Positions 34,843-48,075 of a stretch of 64,000 bases of DNA are shown here, in pieces; the stretch's first letter is position 1, and every line of letters starts with the position of its first letter. The notes below the pieces were generated by a model. It was not told the origin of the DNA and searched no databases. It worked only from the letters and a program-made list of their open reading frames with translations. The DNA is from Aphelocoma coerulescens (lineage: Eukaryota > Chordata > Aves > Passeriformes > Corvidae): assembly GCF_041296385.1 (NCBI RefSeq), contig NW_027183581.1, forward strand, positions 1 to 64,000, given 5' to 3'. The position numbers and the translations under genes are program-made.

Positions 34843-37110
34843 GGCTCTCCTGGGAGCCACGGGTCACAAAGCACCGTGGGCTCTGTGCAGCCCCGCTGTG
34901 TCACAATGGCCGCTGGCTTCCACGAGCCCCCGCAGTGTCCCAGTGGGCCCCGTGGCTTTAGGAGTGGGTGGCTGGGAGTTGGTGCCAGCGGCTGGGGGAG
35001 CAGCAGCAGGGACTGTGTGTGGACAGTGCCATGGCCACTTGTGTGGCCACTGGTGTCTCTGTGCCAGGCACAGCCGTGGTGTGTAACACCGGCTCTGGGT
35101 CCTTTGGCTGTGCAGGTGGCAGTCACGGCCTGGAGCAGGGCTGCTCCCGGGGGACAGCCTGGGGCAGGAGGCTGCTGGAGATTCATTCCCCACACTCCTT
35201 GTCATGAGGTGCTCAGAGTGATTGGAAAGGCTGTTGGCAGCAGGCAGTTCTCTGGGTTCAAGCTGTGGAGCTGTCAGCGGGAATGCAAAGGCCAAGCTGG
35301 TGAGCCTTTTGTCCTGGTGCCTTTAGTGTGTGAGCAGTCCCTGGTGCCGTTGTCTTTGGATCCTGAGTGTGGGAGAGGCAAGGCTTAGGATGGTGCGTAG
35401 AGCTGAGAAGGAAAGTGCCGAGAGCAGCGTGTGTGCTGCTGCTTTGAGGGGTGCAGTTGAAGTTGTAGGCAGCAAGAGCTTTCTCAGCTGGCCCTTTTGT
35501 GAGCTCTGCTTTTGCCAGATGACTTCCATCTTACCCTCTTACCATCTTAGCCTCTCATTTTTGCATATCCCAAACCCCCTTCCAAACATCCAGCAGCTGC
35601 TTGTAAAGAAGAAGTCCTAGAACAAAAAGCCAGTGCTGCCTTTCATAGCCCCTTTGCTGTCTATGAAGTAGAGGAAAGAAGCTAGTGAGACGCACTTTCT
35701 TTCTCAACTCCATAGAGCGCATCCTTCTCTCAAGGTGGCAGAGTCCTTGGCGGAAGTGAAGCATCTGCAGCTGCAGTTCAGACTGAGAGATGTGCCAGGA
35801 CAGGAAACATTTGCTGACCTTCCCTGTTCCCTGTGCAACATGATTCTCGCATCCCAGTCACTTTCACATACCTTCGGTATCCCTGAGTCCAAGCAGCTAA
35901 AGCTCACAGAGACAGAAGTGTCAGGAAGGGAAACGTTCCAAAAGCACCCCCTTCTCTTATCAGCATATAAATTGTGCACAACAGGCTGCGGCACCGAACC
36001 TTCCTTCTCAGATAGACATGCCATCACACTTTTCACTCTTGCAGCTCGGTTGAAAAGCTCCAGCAGCTGCTCCCGCAATAGCAAAAGGTTCTAGAAGTGA
36101 AAGCCAGTTTGGGGCTGCACCTTCTCCTTGCCGCATGTAAGCCACACCAAACTCCCTGATGCACTCTGTCCTCCCCTTCTCAAAGGAGTAGACGGTGGCA
36201 TCAGGACACACCTGTGTCCCAGCAGCTGGGTGCCCAGCCGGGAGCAGGAGCAGGGCTGGGGCTGCTCCCAAAGTTGCCCCGCCCCAATGCCAGAGCCGGA
36301 CATATGCTGAGGGGGGGCTGGATCAGGCTTTATTGTCCAGCTGCATGCCAGGAGTGAGCACAAAATCTACCTGCATTCTCTGCAGCATGCCATCCTGGAG
36401 CAGAGCCATTGCCAAAGGAAGCCGTCAGCCCGTGCCAAGCCAGTGCCGGAGTGGGATCCTAGCAGCACCTGTGGAAGCCGGGAGAGAGGAGCCCACCTGG
36501 AGCAGGTTCGTGCAGGATTAATCATCCCGTGGCTTCCCACCAGGGTCCTGTTGCTTCCAAAAGGCCCCACAGTGTCACTGTGGCCCCTCGGTTCCACCAG
36601 GTTCCATAGCGTCACTGTGGTGCCCAGGGTTCCGTCAGCTTCGCCAGCATCCCCACGGTCTGCAGAGCTCCCCGAGCTTCTGTGGTGTCACAGTGGAGGC
36701 AGGGTTGCATCAGGTTCCATAGCATCAGCACGGTCTCCAGGGCTCCCAGAGGTTCTGTGGTGTCACAGTGGAGGCAGGGTTGCATCAGGTTCCATAGCAT
36801 CACCACAGTCTCCAGGGCTCCCTGAGCTTCTGTGGTGTCACAGTGGAGGCAGGGTTGCATCAGGTTCCATAGCATCAGCACGGTCTCCAGAGCTCCCAGA
36901 GGTTCTGTGGTGTCACAGAGGAGGCAGGGTTGCATCAGGTTCCATAGCATCACCACGGTCTCCAGGGCTCCAAGAGCTTCTGTGGTGTCACAGAGGAGGC
37001 AGGGTTGCATCAGGTTCAATAGCATCAGCACAGTCTCCAGGGCTCCCCTGAGCTTCTGTGGTGGTGTCACAGAGGAGCCAGGCTTCCTTGTAGTTCCCCA
37101 GCATCACAAA
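34843..37110. repeat. Monomer 16 (2268 bp, 5-copy minisatellite)
   Basis: Has gttccaaa with a private G at 35930 (aagggaaacg), C at 36426 (gccgtcagcc), A at 36891 shared with unit 14, and A at 37032 shared with unit 12. Confidence 0.95.
36674..37049. repeat. 75-bp minisatellite, 5 copies (monomer 16)
   Basis: Copy types 1, 2, 1, 4, 5; the third copy has ccagagctcc and the fifth has agcacagtct. Confidence 0.95.
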
Positions 37111-39228
37111 GGCTCTCCTGGGAGCCACGGGTCACAAAGCACCGTGGGCTCTGTGCAGCCCCGCTGTGTCACAATGGCCGCTGGCTTCCACGAGCCCCCG
37201 CAGTGTCCCAGTGGGCCCCGTGGCTTTAGGAGTGGGTGGCTGGGAGTTGGTGCCAGCGGCTGGGGGAGCAGCAGCAGGGACTGTGTGTGGACAGTGCCAT
37301 GGCCACTTGTGTGGCCACTGGTGTCTCTGTGCCAGGCACAGCCGTGGTGTGTAACACCGGCTCTGGGTCCTTTGGCTGTGCAGGTGGCAGTCACGGCCTG
37401 GAGCAGGGCTGCTCCCGGGGGACAGCCTGGGGCAGGAGGCTGCTGGAGATTCATTCCCCACACTCCTTGTCATGAGGTGCTCAGAGTGATTGGAAAGGCT
37501 GTTGGCAGCAGGCAGTTCTCTGGGTTCAAGCTGTGGAGCTGTCAGCGGGAATGCAAAGGCCAAGCTGGTGAGCCTTTTGTCCTGGTGCCTTTAGTGTGTG
37601 AGCAGTCCCTGGTGCCGTTGTCTTTGGATCCTGAGTGTGGGAGAGGCAAGGCTTAGGATGGTGCGTAGAGCTGAGAAGGAAAGTGCCGAGAGCAGCGTGT
37701 GTGCTGCTGCTTTGAGGGGTGCAGTTGAAGTTGTAGGCAGCAAGAGCTTTCTCAGCTGGCCCTTTTGTGAGCTCTGCTTTTGCCAGATGACTTCCATCTT
37801 ACCCTCTTACCATCTTAGCCTCTCATTTTTGCATATCCCAAACCCCCTTCCAAACATCCAGCAGCTGCTTGTAAAGAAGAAGTCCTAGAACAAAAAGCCA
37901 GTGCTGCCTTTCATAGCCCCTTTGCTGTCTATGAAGTAGAGGAAAGAAGCTAGTGAGACGCACTTTCTTTCTCAACTCCATAGAGCGCATCCTTCTCTCA
38001 AGGTGGCAGAGTCCTTGGCGGAAGTGAAGCATCTGCAGCTGCAGTTCAGACTGAGAGATGTGCCAGGACAGGAAACATTTGCTGACCTTCCCTGTTCCCT
38101 GTGCACTATGATTCTCGCATCCCAGTCACTTTCACATACCTTCGGTATCCCTGAGTCCAAGCAGCTAAAGCTCACAGAGACAGAAGTGTCAGGAAGGAAA
38201 ACGTTCCAAAAGCACCCCCTTCTCTTATCAGCATATAAATTGTGCACAACAGGCTGCGGCACCGAACCTTCCTTCTCAGATAGACATGCCATCACACTTT
38301 TCACTCTTGCAGCTCGGTTGAAAAGCTCCAGCAGCTGCTCCCGCAATAGCAAAAGGTTCTAGAAGTGAAAGCCAGTTTGGGGCTGCACCTTCTCCTTGCC
38401 GCATGTAAGCCACACCAAACTCCCTGATGCACTCTGTCCTCCCCTTCTCAAAGGAGTAGACGGTGGCATCAGGACACACCTGTGTCCCAGCAGCTGGGTG
38501 CCCAGCCGGGAGCAGGAGCAGGGCTGGGGCTGCTCCCAAAGTTGCCCCGCCCCAATGCCAGAGCCGGACATATGCTGAGGGGGGGCTGGATCAGGCTTTA
38601 TTGTCCAGCTGCATGCCAGGAGTGAGCACAAAATCTACCTGCATTCTCTGCAGCATGCCATCCTGGAGCAGAGCCATTGCCAAAGGAAGCCGTGAGCCCG
38701 TGCCAAGCCAGTGCCGGAGTGGGATCCTAGCAGCACCTGTGGAAGCCGGGAGAGAGGAGCCCACCTGGAGCAGGTTCGTGCAGGATTAATCATCCCGTGG
38801 CTTCCCACCAGGGTCCTGTTGCTTCCAAAAGGCCCCACAGTGTCACTGTGGCCCCTCGGTTCCACCAGGTTCCATAGCGTCACTGTGGTGCCCAGGGTTC
38901 CGTCAGCTTCGCCAGCATCCCCACGGTCTGCAGAGCTCCCCGAGCTTCTGTGGTGTCACAGTGGAGGCAGGGTTGCATCAGGTTCCATAGCATCAGCACG
39001 GTCTCCAGGGCTCCCAGAGGTTCTGTGGTGTCACAGTGGAGGCAGGGTTGCATCAGGTTCCATAGCATCACCACAGTCTCCAGGGCTCCCAGAGCTTCTG
39101 TGGTGTCACAGAGGAGGCAGGGTTGCATCAGGTTCCATAGCATCAGCACGGTCTCCAGGGCTCCCCTGAGCTTCTGTGGTGGTGTCACAGAGGAGCCAGG
39201 CTTCCTTGTAGTTCCCCAGCATCACAAA
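37111..39228. repeat. Monomer 17 (2118 bp, 3-copy minisatellite)
   Basis: Shortest class, found only here and in unit 20. It has actatg and gttccaaa. First unit of the duplicated 6,579-bp block. Confidence 0.95.
38942..39167. repeat. 75-bp minisatellite, 3 copies (monomer 17)
   Basis: Copy types 1, 2, then a copy starting agagctt with agagg, ttccatagc and agcacgg. It joins the left part of a type 5-like copy to the right part of a type 3-like copy, as expected after an internal deletion. Confidence 0.95.
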
Positions 39229-41496
39229 GGCTCTCCTGGGAGCCACGGGTCACAAAGCACCGTGGGCTCTGTGCAGCCCCGCTGTGTCACAATGGCCGCT
39301 GGCTTCCACGAGCCCCCGCAGTGTCCCAGTGGGCCCCGTGGCTTTAGGAGTGGGTGGCTGGGAGTTGGTGCCAGCGGCTGGGGGAGCAGCAGCAGGGACT
39401 GTGTGTGGACAGTGCCATGGCCACTTGTGTGGCCACTGGTGTCTCTGTGCCAGGCACAGCCGTGGTGTGTAACACCGGCTCTGGGTCCTTTGGCTGTGCA
39501 GGTGGCAGTCACGGCCTGGAGCAGGGCTGCTCCCGGGGGACAGCCTGGGGCAGGAGGCTGCTGGAGATTCATTCCCCACACTCCTTGTCATGAGGTGCTC
39601 AGAGTGATTGGAAAGGCTGTTGGCAGCAGGCAGTTCTCTGGGTTCAAGCTGTGGAGCTGTCAGCGGGAATGCAAAGGCCAAGCTGGTGAGCCTTTTGTCC
39701 TGGTGCCTTTAGTGTGTGAGCAGTCCCTGGTGCCGTTGTCTTTGGATCCTGAGTGTGGGAGAGGCAAGGCTTAGGATGGTGCGTAGAGCTGAGAAGGAAA
39801 GTGCCGAGAGCAGCGTGTGTGCTGCTGCTTTGAGGGGTGCAGTTGAAGTTGTAGGCAGCAAGAGCTTTCTCAGCTGGCCCTTTTGTGAGCTCTGCTTTTG
39901 CCAGATGACTTCCATCTTACCTTCTTACCATCTTAGCCTCTCATTTTTGCATATCCCAAACCCCCTTCCAAACATCCAGCAGCTGCTTGTAAAGAAGAAG
40001 TCCTAGAACAAAAAGCCAGTGCTGCCTTTCATAGCCCCTTTGCTGTCTATGAAGTAGAGGAAAGAAGCTAGTGAGACGCACTTTCTTTCTCAACTCCATA
40101 GAGCGCATCCTTCTCTCAAGGTGGCAGAGTCCTTGGCGGAAGTGAAGCATCTGCAGCTGCAGTTCAGACTGAGAGATGTGCCAGGACAGGAAACATTTGC
40201 TGACCTTCCCTGTTCCCTGTGCACTATGATTCTCGCATCCCAGTCACTTTCACATACCTTCGGTATCCCTGAGTCCAAGCAGCTAAAGCTCACAGAGACA
40301 GAAGTGTCAGGAAGGAAAACGTTCCAAAAGCACCCCCTTCTCTTATCAGCATATAAATTGTGCACAACAGGCTGCGGCACCGAACCTTCCTTCTCAGATA
40401 GACATGCCATCACACTTTTCACTCTTGCAGCTCGGTTGAAAAGCTCCAGCAGCTGCTCCCGCAATAGCAAAAGGTTCTAGAAGTGAAAGCCAGTTTGGGG
40501 CTGCACCTTCTCCTTGCCGCATGTAAGCCACACCAAACTCCCTGATGCACTCTGTCCTCCCCTTCTCAAAGGAGTAGACGGTGGCATCAGGACACACCTG
40601 TGTCCCAGCAGCTGGGTGCCCAGCCGGGAGCAGGAGCAGGGCTGGGGCTGCTCCCAAAGTTGCCCCGCCCCAATGCCAGAGCCGGACATATGCTGAGGGG
40701 GGGCTGGATCAGGCTTTATTGTCCAGCTGCATGCCAGGAGTGAGCACAAAATCTACCTGCATTCTCTGCAGCATGCCATCCTGGAGCAGAGCCATTGCCA
40801 AAGGAAGCCGTCAGCCCGTGCCAAGCCAGTGCCGGAGTGGGATCCTAGCAGCACCTGTGGAAGCCGGGAGAGAGGAGCCCACCTGGAGCAGGTTCGTGCA
40901 GGATTAATCATCCCGTGGCTTCCCACCAGGGTCCTGTTGCTTCCAAAAGGCCCCACAGTGTCACTGTGGCCCCTCGGTTCCACCAGGTTCCATAGCGTCA
41001 CTGTGGTGCCCAGGGTTCCGTCAGCTTCGCCAGCATCCCCACGGTCTGCAGAGCTCCCCGAGCTTCTGTGGTGTCACAGTGGAGGCAGGGTTGCATCAGG
41101 TTCCATAGCATCAGCACGGTCTCCAGGGCTCCCAGAGGTTCTGTGGTGTCACAGTGGAGGCAGGGTTGCATCAGGTTCCATAGCATCACCACAGTCTCCA
41201 GGGCTCCCTGAGCTTCTGTGGTGTCACAGTGGAGGCAGGGTTGCATCAGGTTCCATAGCATCAGCACGGTCTCCAGGGCTCCCAGAGGTTCTGTGGTGTC
41301 ACAGAGGAGGCAGGGTTGCATCAGGTTCCATAGCATCAGCACGGTCTCCAGGGCTCCAAGAGCTTCTGTGGTGTCACAGAGGAGGCAGGGTTGCATCAGG
41401 TTCAATAGCATCAGCACGGTCTCCAGGGCTCCCCTGAGTTTCTGTGGTGGTGTCACAGAGGAGCCAGGCTTCCTTGTAGTTCCCCAGCATCACAAA
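39229..41496. repeat. Monomer 18 (2268 bp, 5-copy minisatellite)
   Basis: Has actatg, gttccaaa, taccttct and C at 40812 (gccgtcagcc). The degenerate copy after the array starts gagtttct. Unit 21 matches at all of these. Confidence 0.95.
41060..41435. repeat. 75-bp minisatellite, 5 copies (monomer 18)
   Basis: Copy types 1, 2, 1, 3, 5; the fourth copy has agcacgg where most 5-copy arrays have accacgg. Confidence 0.95.
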
Positions 41497-43689
41497 GGCT
41501 CTCCTGGGAGCCACGGGTCACAAAGCACCGTGGGCTCTGTGCAGCCCCGCTGTGTCACAATGGCCGCTGGCTTCCACGAGCCCCCGCAGTGTCCCAGTGG
41601 GCCCCGTGGCTTTAGGAGTGGGTGGCTGGGAGTTGGTGCCAGCGGCTGGGGGAGCAGCAGCAGGGACTGTGTGTGGACAGTGCCATGGCCACTTGTGTGG
41701 CCACTGGTGTCTCTGTGCCAGGCACAGCCGTGGTGTGTAACACCGGCTCTGGGTCCTTTGGCTGTGCAGGTGGCAGTCACGGCCTGGAGCAGGGCTGCTC
41801 CCGGGGGACAGCCTGGGGCAGGAGGCTGCTGGAGATTCATTCCCCACACTCCTTGTCATGAGGTGCTCAGAGTGATTGGAAAGGCTGTTGGCAGCAGGCA
41901 GTTCTCTGGGTTCAAGCTGTGGAGCTGTCAGCGGGAATGCAAAGGCCAAGCTGCTGAGCCTTTTGTCCTGGTGCCTTTAGTGTGTGAGCAGTCCCTGGTG
42001 CCGTTGTCTTTGGATCCTGAGTGTGGGAGAGGCAAGGCTTAGGATGGTGCGTAGAGCTGAGAAGGAAAGTGCCGAGAGCAGCATGTGTGCTGCTGCTTTG
42101 AGGGGTGCAGTTGAAGTTGTAGGCAGCAAGAGCTTTCTCAGCTGGCCCTTTTGTGAGCTCTGCTTTTGCCAGATGACTTCCATCTTACCCTCTTACCATC
42201 TTAGCCTCTCATTTTTGCATATCCCAAACCCCCTTCCAAACATCCAGCAGCTGCTTGTAAAGAAGAAGTCCTAGAACAAAAAGCCAGTGCTGCCTTTCAT
42301 AGCCCCTTTGCTGTCTATGAAGTAGAGGAAAGAAGCTAGTGAGACGCACTTTCTTTCTCAACTCCATAGAGCGCATCCTTCTCTCAAGGTGGCAGAGTCC
42401 TTGGCGGAAGTGAAGCATCTGCAGCTGCAGTTCAGACTGAGAGATGTGCCAGGACAGGAAACATTTGCTGACCTTCCCTGTTCCCTGTGCAACATGATTC
42501 TCGCATCCCAGTCACTTTCACATACCTTCGGTATCCCTGAGTCCAAGCAGCTAAAGCTCACAGAGACAGAAGTGTCAGGAAGGAAAACGTTCCAAAAGCA
42601 CCCCCTTCTCTTATCAGCATATAAATTGTGCACAACAGGCTGCGGCACCGAACCTTCCTTCTCAGATAGACATGCCATCACACTTTTCACTCTTGCAGCT
42701 CGGTTGAAAAGCTCCAGCAGCTGCTCCCGCAATAGCAAAAGGTTCTAGAAGTGAAAGCCAGTTTGGGGCTGCACCTTCTCCTTGCCGCATGTAAGCCACA
42801 CCAAACTCCCTGATGCACTCTGTCCTCCCCTTCTCAAAGGAGTAGACGGTGGCATCAGGACACACCTGTGTCCCAGCAGCTGGGTGCCCAGCCGGGAGCA
42901 GGAGCAGGGCTGGGGCTGCTCCCAAAGTTGCCCCGCCCCAATGCCAGAGCCGGACATATGCTGAGGGGGGGCTGGATCAGGCTTTATTGTCCAGCTGCAT
43001 GCCAGGAGTGAGCACAAAATCTACCTGCATTCTCTGCAGCATGCCATCCTGGAGCAGAGCCATTGCCAAAGGAAGCCGTGAGCCCGTGCCAAGCCAGTGC
43101 CGGAGTGGGATCCTAGCAGCACCTGTGGAAGCCGGGAGAGAGGAGCCCACCTGGAGCAGGTTCGTGCAGGATTAATCATCCCGTGGCTTCCCACCAGGGT
43201 CCTGTTGCTTCCAAAAGGCCCCACAGTGTCACTGTGGCCCCTCGGTTCCACCAGGTTCCATAGCGTCACTGTGGTGCCCAGGGTTCCGTCAGCTTCGCCA
43301 GCATCCCCACGGTCTGCAGAGCTCCCCGAGCTTCTGTGGTGTCACAGTGGAGGCAGGGTTGCATCAGGTTCCATAGCATCAGCACGGTCTCCAGGGCTCC
43401 CAGAGGTTCTGTGGTGTCACAGTGGAGGCAGGGTTGCATCAGGTTCCATAGCATCACCACAGTCTCCAGGGCTCCCTGAGCTTCTGTGGTGTCACAGTGG
43501 AGGCAGGGTTGCATCAGGTTCCATAGCATCAGCACGGTCTCCAGGGCTCCCAGAGGTTCTGTGGTGTCACAGAGGAGGCAGGGTTGCATCAGGTTCCATA
43601 GCATCACCACGGTCTCCAGGGCTCCCCTGAGCTTCTGTGGTGGTGTCACAGAGGAGCCAGGCTTCCTTGTAGTTCCCCAGCATCACAAA
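41497..43689. repeat. Monomer 19 (2193 bp, 4-copy minisatellite)
   Basis: Has gctgctgagcc near 41953 and gcatgtgt near 42083, shared only with unit 22, with aacatg and gttccaaa. Confidence 0.95.
43328..43628. repeat. 75-bp minisatellite, 4 copies (monomer 19)
   Basis: Copy types 1, 2, 1, 4. Confidence 0.95.
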
Positions 43690-45807
43690 GGCTCTCCTGG
43701 GAGCCACGGGTCACAAAGCACCGTGGGCTCTGTGCAGCCCCGCTGTGTCACAATGGCCGCTGGCTTCCACGAGCCCCCGCAGTGTCCCAGTGGGCCCCGT
43801 GGCTTTAGGAGTGGGTGGCTGGGAGTTGGTGCCAGCGGCTGGGGGAGCAGCAGCAGGGACTGTGTGTGGACAGTGCCATGGCCACTTGTGTGGCCACTGG
43901 TGTCTCTGTGCCAGGCACAGCCGTGGTGTGTAACACCGGCTCTGGGTCCTTTGGCTGTGCAGGTGGCAGTCACGGCCTGGAGCAGGGCTGCTCCCGGGGG
44001 ACAGCCTGGGGCAGGAGGCTGCTGGAGATTCATTCCCCACACTCCTTGTCATGAGGTGCTCAGAGTGATTGGAAAGGCTGTTGGCAGCAGGCAGTTCTCT
44101 GGGTTCAAGCTGTGGAGCTGTCAGCGGGAATGCAAAGGCCAAGCTGGTGAGCCTTTTGTCCTGGTGCCTTTAGTGTGTGAGCAGTCCCTGGTGCCGTTGT
44201 CTTTGGATCCTGAGTGTGGGAGAGGCAAGGCTTAGGATGGTGCGTAGAGCTGAGAAGGAAAGTGCCGAGAGCAGCGTGTGTGCTGCTGCTTTGAGGGGTG
44301 CAGTTGAAGTTGTAGGCAGCAAGAGCTTTCTCAGCTGGCCCTTTTGTGAGCTCTGCTTTTGCCAGATGACTTCCATCTTACCCTCTTACCATCTTAGCCT
44401 CTCATTTTTGCATATCCCAAACCCCCTTCCAAACATCCAGCAGCTGCTTGTAAAGAAGAAGTCCTAGAACAAAAAGCCAGTGCTGCCTTTCATAGCCCCT
44501 TTGCTGTCTATGAAGTAGAGGAAAGAAGCTAGTGAGACGCACTTTCTTTCTCAACTCCATAGAGCGCATCCTTCTCTCAAGGTGGCAGAGTCCTTGGCGG
44601 AAGTGAAGCATCTGCAGCTGCAGTTCAGACTGAGAGATGTGCCAGGACAGGAAACATTTGCTGACCTTCCCTGTTCCCTGTGCACTATGATTCTCGCATC
44701 CCAGTCACTTTCACATACCTTCGGTATCCCTGAGTCCAAGCAGCTAAAGCTCACAGAGACAGAAGTGTCAGGAAGGAAAACGTTCCAAAAGCACCCCCTT
44801 CTCTTATCAGCATATAAATTGTGCACAACAGGCTGCGGCACCGAACCTTCCTTCTCAGATAGACATGCCATCACACTTTTCACTCTTGCAGCTCGGTTGA
44901 AAAGCTCCAGCAGCTGCTCCCGCAATAGCAAAAGGTTCTAGAAGTGAAAGCCAGTTTGGGGCTGCACCTTCTCCTTGCCGCATGTAAGCCACACCAAACT
45001 CCCTGATGCACTCTGTCCTCCCCTTCTCAAAGGAGTAGACGGTGGCATCAGGACACACCTGTGTCCCAGCAGCTGGGTGCCCAGCCGGGAGCAGGAGCAG
45101 GGCTGGGGCTGCTCCCAAAGTTGCCCCGCCCCAATGCCAGAGCCGGACATATGCTGAGGGGGGGCTGGATCAGGCTTTATTGTCCAGCTGCATGCCAGGA
45201 GTGAGCACAAAATCTACCTGCATTCTCTGCAGCATGCCATCCTGGAGCAGAGCCATTGCCAAAGGAAGCCGTGAGCCCGTGCCAAGCCAGTGCCGGAGTG
45301 GGATCCTAGCAGCACCTGTGGAAGCCGGGAGAGAGGAGCCCACCTGGAGCAGGTTCGTGCAGGATTAATCATCCCGTGGCTTCCCACCAGGGTCCTGTTG
45401 CTTCCAAAAGGCCCCACAGTGTCACTGTGGCCCCTCGGTTCCACCAGGTTCCATAGCGTCACTGTGGTGCCCAGGGTTCCGTCAGCTTCGCCAGCATCCC
45501 CACGGTCTGCAGAGCTCCCCGAGCTTCTGTGGTGTCACAGTGGAGGCAGGGTTGCATCAGGTTCCATAGCATCAGCACGGTCTCCAGGGCTCCCAGAGGT
45601 TCTGTGGTGTCACAGTGGAGGCAGGGTTGCATCAGGTTCCATAGCATCACCACAGTCTCCAGGGCTCCCAGAGCTTCTGTGGTGTCACAGAGGAGGCAGG
45701 GTTGCATCAGGTTCCATAGCATCAGCACGGTCTCCAGGGCTCCCCTGAGCTTCTGTGGTGGTGTCACAGAGGAGCCAGGCTTCCTTGTAGTTCCCCAGCA
45801 TCACAAA
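43690..45807. repeat. Monomer 20 (2118 bp, 3-copy minisatellite)
   Basis: Counterpart of unit 17 in the second trimer; I found no differences. Confidence 0.95.
45521..45746. repeat. 75-bp minisatellite, 3 copies (monomer 20)
   Basis: Same three copies, including the hybrid third copy, as monomer 17. Confidence 0.95.
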
Positions 45808-48075
45808 GGCTCTCCTGGGAGCCACGGGTCACAAAGCACCGTGGGCTCTGTGCAGCCCCGCTGTGTCACAATGGCCGCTGGCTTCCACGAGCCCCCGCAG
45901 TGTCCCAGTGGGCCCCGTGGCTTTAGGAGTGGGTGGCTGGGAGTTGGTGCCAGCGGCTGGGGGAGCAGCAGCAGGGACTGTGTGTGGACAGTGCCATGGC
46001 CACTTGTGTGGCCACTGGTGTCTCTGTGCCAGGCACAGCCGTGGTGTGTAACACCGGCTCTGGGTCCTTTGGCTGTGCAGGTGGCAGTCACGGCCTGGAG
46101 CAGGGCTGCTCCCGGGGGACAGCCTGGGGCAGGAGGCTGCTGGAGATTCATTCCCCACACTCCTTGTCATGAGGTGCTCAGAGTGATTGGAAAGGCTGTT
46201 GGCAGCAGGCAGTTCTCTGGGTTCAAGCTGTGGAGCTGTCAGCGGGAATGCAAAGGCCAAGCTGGTGAGCCTTTTGTCCTGGTGCCTTTAGTGTGTGAGC
46301 AGTCCCTGGTGCCGTTGTCTTTGGATCCTGAGTGTGGGAGAGGCAAGGCTTAGGATGGTGCGTAGAGCTGAGAAGGAAAGTGCCGAGAGCAGCGTGTGTG
46401 CTGCTGCTTTGAGGGGTGCAGTTGAAGTTGTAGGCAGCAAGAGCTTTCTCAGCTGGCCCTTTTGTGAGCTCTGCTTTTGCCAGATGACTTCCATCTTACC
46501 TTCTTACCATCTTAGCCTCTCATTTTTGCATATCCCAAACCCCCTTCCAAACATCCAGCAGCTGCTTGTAAAGAAGAAGTCCTAGAACAAAAAGCCAGTG
46601 CTGCCTTTCATAGCCCCTTTGCTGTCTATGAAGTAGAGGAAAGAAGCTAGTGAGACGCACTTTCTTTCTCAACTCCATAGAGCGCATCCTTCTCTCAAGG
46701 TGGCAGAGTCCTTGGCGGAAGTGAAGCATCTGCAGCTGCAGTTCAGACTGAGAGATGTGCCAGGACAGGAAACATTTGCTGACCTTCCCTGTTCCCTGTG
46801 CACTATGATTCTCGCATCCCAGTCACTTTCACATACCTTCGGTATCCCTGAGTCCAAGCAGCTAAAGCTCACAGAGACAGAAGTGTCAGGAAGGAAAACG
46901 TTCCAAAAGCACCCCCTTCTCTTATCAGCATATAAATTGTGCACAACAGGCTGCGGCACCGAACCTTCCTTCTCAGATAGACATGCCATCACACTTTTCA
47001 CTCTTGCAGCTCGGTTGAAAAGCTCCAGCAGCTGCTCCCGCAATAGCAAAAGGTTCTAGAAGTGAAAGCCAGTTTGGGGCTGCACCTTCTCCTTGCCGCA
47101 TGTAAGCCACACCAAACTCCCTGATGCACTCTGTCCTCCCCTTCTCAAAGGAGTAGACGGTGGCATCAGGACACACCTGTGTCCCAGCAGCTGGGTGCCC
47201 AGCCGGGAGCAGGAGCAGGGCTGGGGCTGCTCCCAAAGTTGCCCCGCCCCAATGCCAGAGCCGGACATATGCTGAGGGGGGGCTGGATCAGGCTTTATTG
47301 TCCAGCTGCATGCCAGGAGTGAGCACAAAATCTACCTGCATTCTCTGCAGCATGCCATCCTGGAGCAGAGCCATTGCCAAAGGAAGCCGTCAGCCCGTGC
47401 CAAGCCAGTGCCGGAGTGGGATCCTAGCAGCACCTGTGGAAGCCGGGAGAGAGGAGCCCACCTGGAGCAGGTTCGTGCAGGATTAATCATCCCGTGGCTT
47501 CCCACCAGGGTCCTGTTGCTTCCAAAAGGCCCCACAGTGTCACTGTGGCCCCTCGGTTCCACCAGGTTCCATAGCGTCACTGTGGTGCCCAGGGTTCCGT
47601 CAGCTTCGCCAGCATCCCCACGGTCTGCAGAGCTCCCCGAGCTTCTGTGGTGTCACAGTGGAGGCAGGGTTGCATCAGGTTCCATAGCATCAGCACGGTC
47701 TCCAGGGCTCCCAGAGGTTCTGTGGTGTCACAGTGGAGGCAGGGTTGCATCAGGTTCCATAGCATCACCACAGTCTCCAGGGCTCCCTGAGCTTCTGTGG
47801 TGTCACAGTGGAGGCAGGGTTGCATCAGGTTCCATAGCATCAGCACGGTCTCCAGGGCTCCCAGAGGTTCTGTGGTGTCACAGAGGAGGCAGGGTTGCAT
47901 CAGGTTCCATAGCATCAGCACGGTCTCCAGGGCTCCAAGAGCTTCTGTGGTGTCACAGAGGAGGCAGGGTTGCATCAGGTTCAATAGCATCAGCACGGTC
48001 TCCAGGGCTCCCCTGAGTTTCTGTGGTGGTGTCACAGAGGAGCCAGGCTTCCTTGTAGTTCCCCAGCATCACAAA
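45808..48075. repeat. Monomer 21 (2268 bp, 5-copy minisatellite)
   Basis: Counterpart of unit 18; I found no differences. C at 47391 corresponds to C at 40812. Confidence 0.95.
47639..48014. repeat. 75-bp minisatellite, 5 copies (monomer 21)
   Basis: Copy types 1, 2, 1, 3, 5, as in monomer 18. Confidence 0.95.

Larger units (their letters stand above)
37111..43689. repeat. Three-monomer higher-order repeat, copy 1 (6,579 bp)
   Basis: Units 17-19 with lengths 2118+2268+2193 and minisatellite counts 3,5,4. Markers shared only with the next block at exactly +6,579 include a rare 3-copy minisatellite, gagtttct after the second array, the change turning gctggtgagcc into gctgctgagcc near 41953, and gcatgtgt for gcgtgtgt near 42083. 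The edges are set to monomer boundaries; the real crossover points lie somewhere within the neighbouring monomer sequence. Confidence 0.9.
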
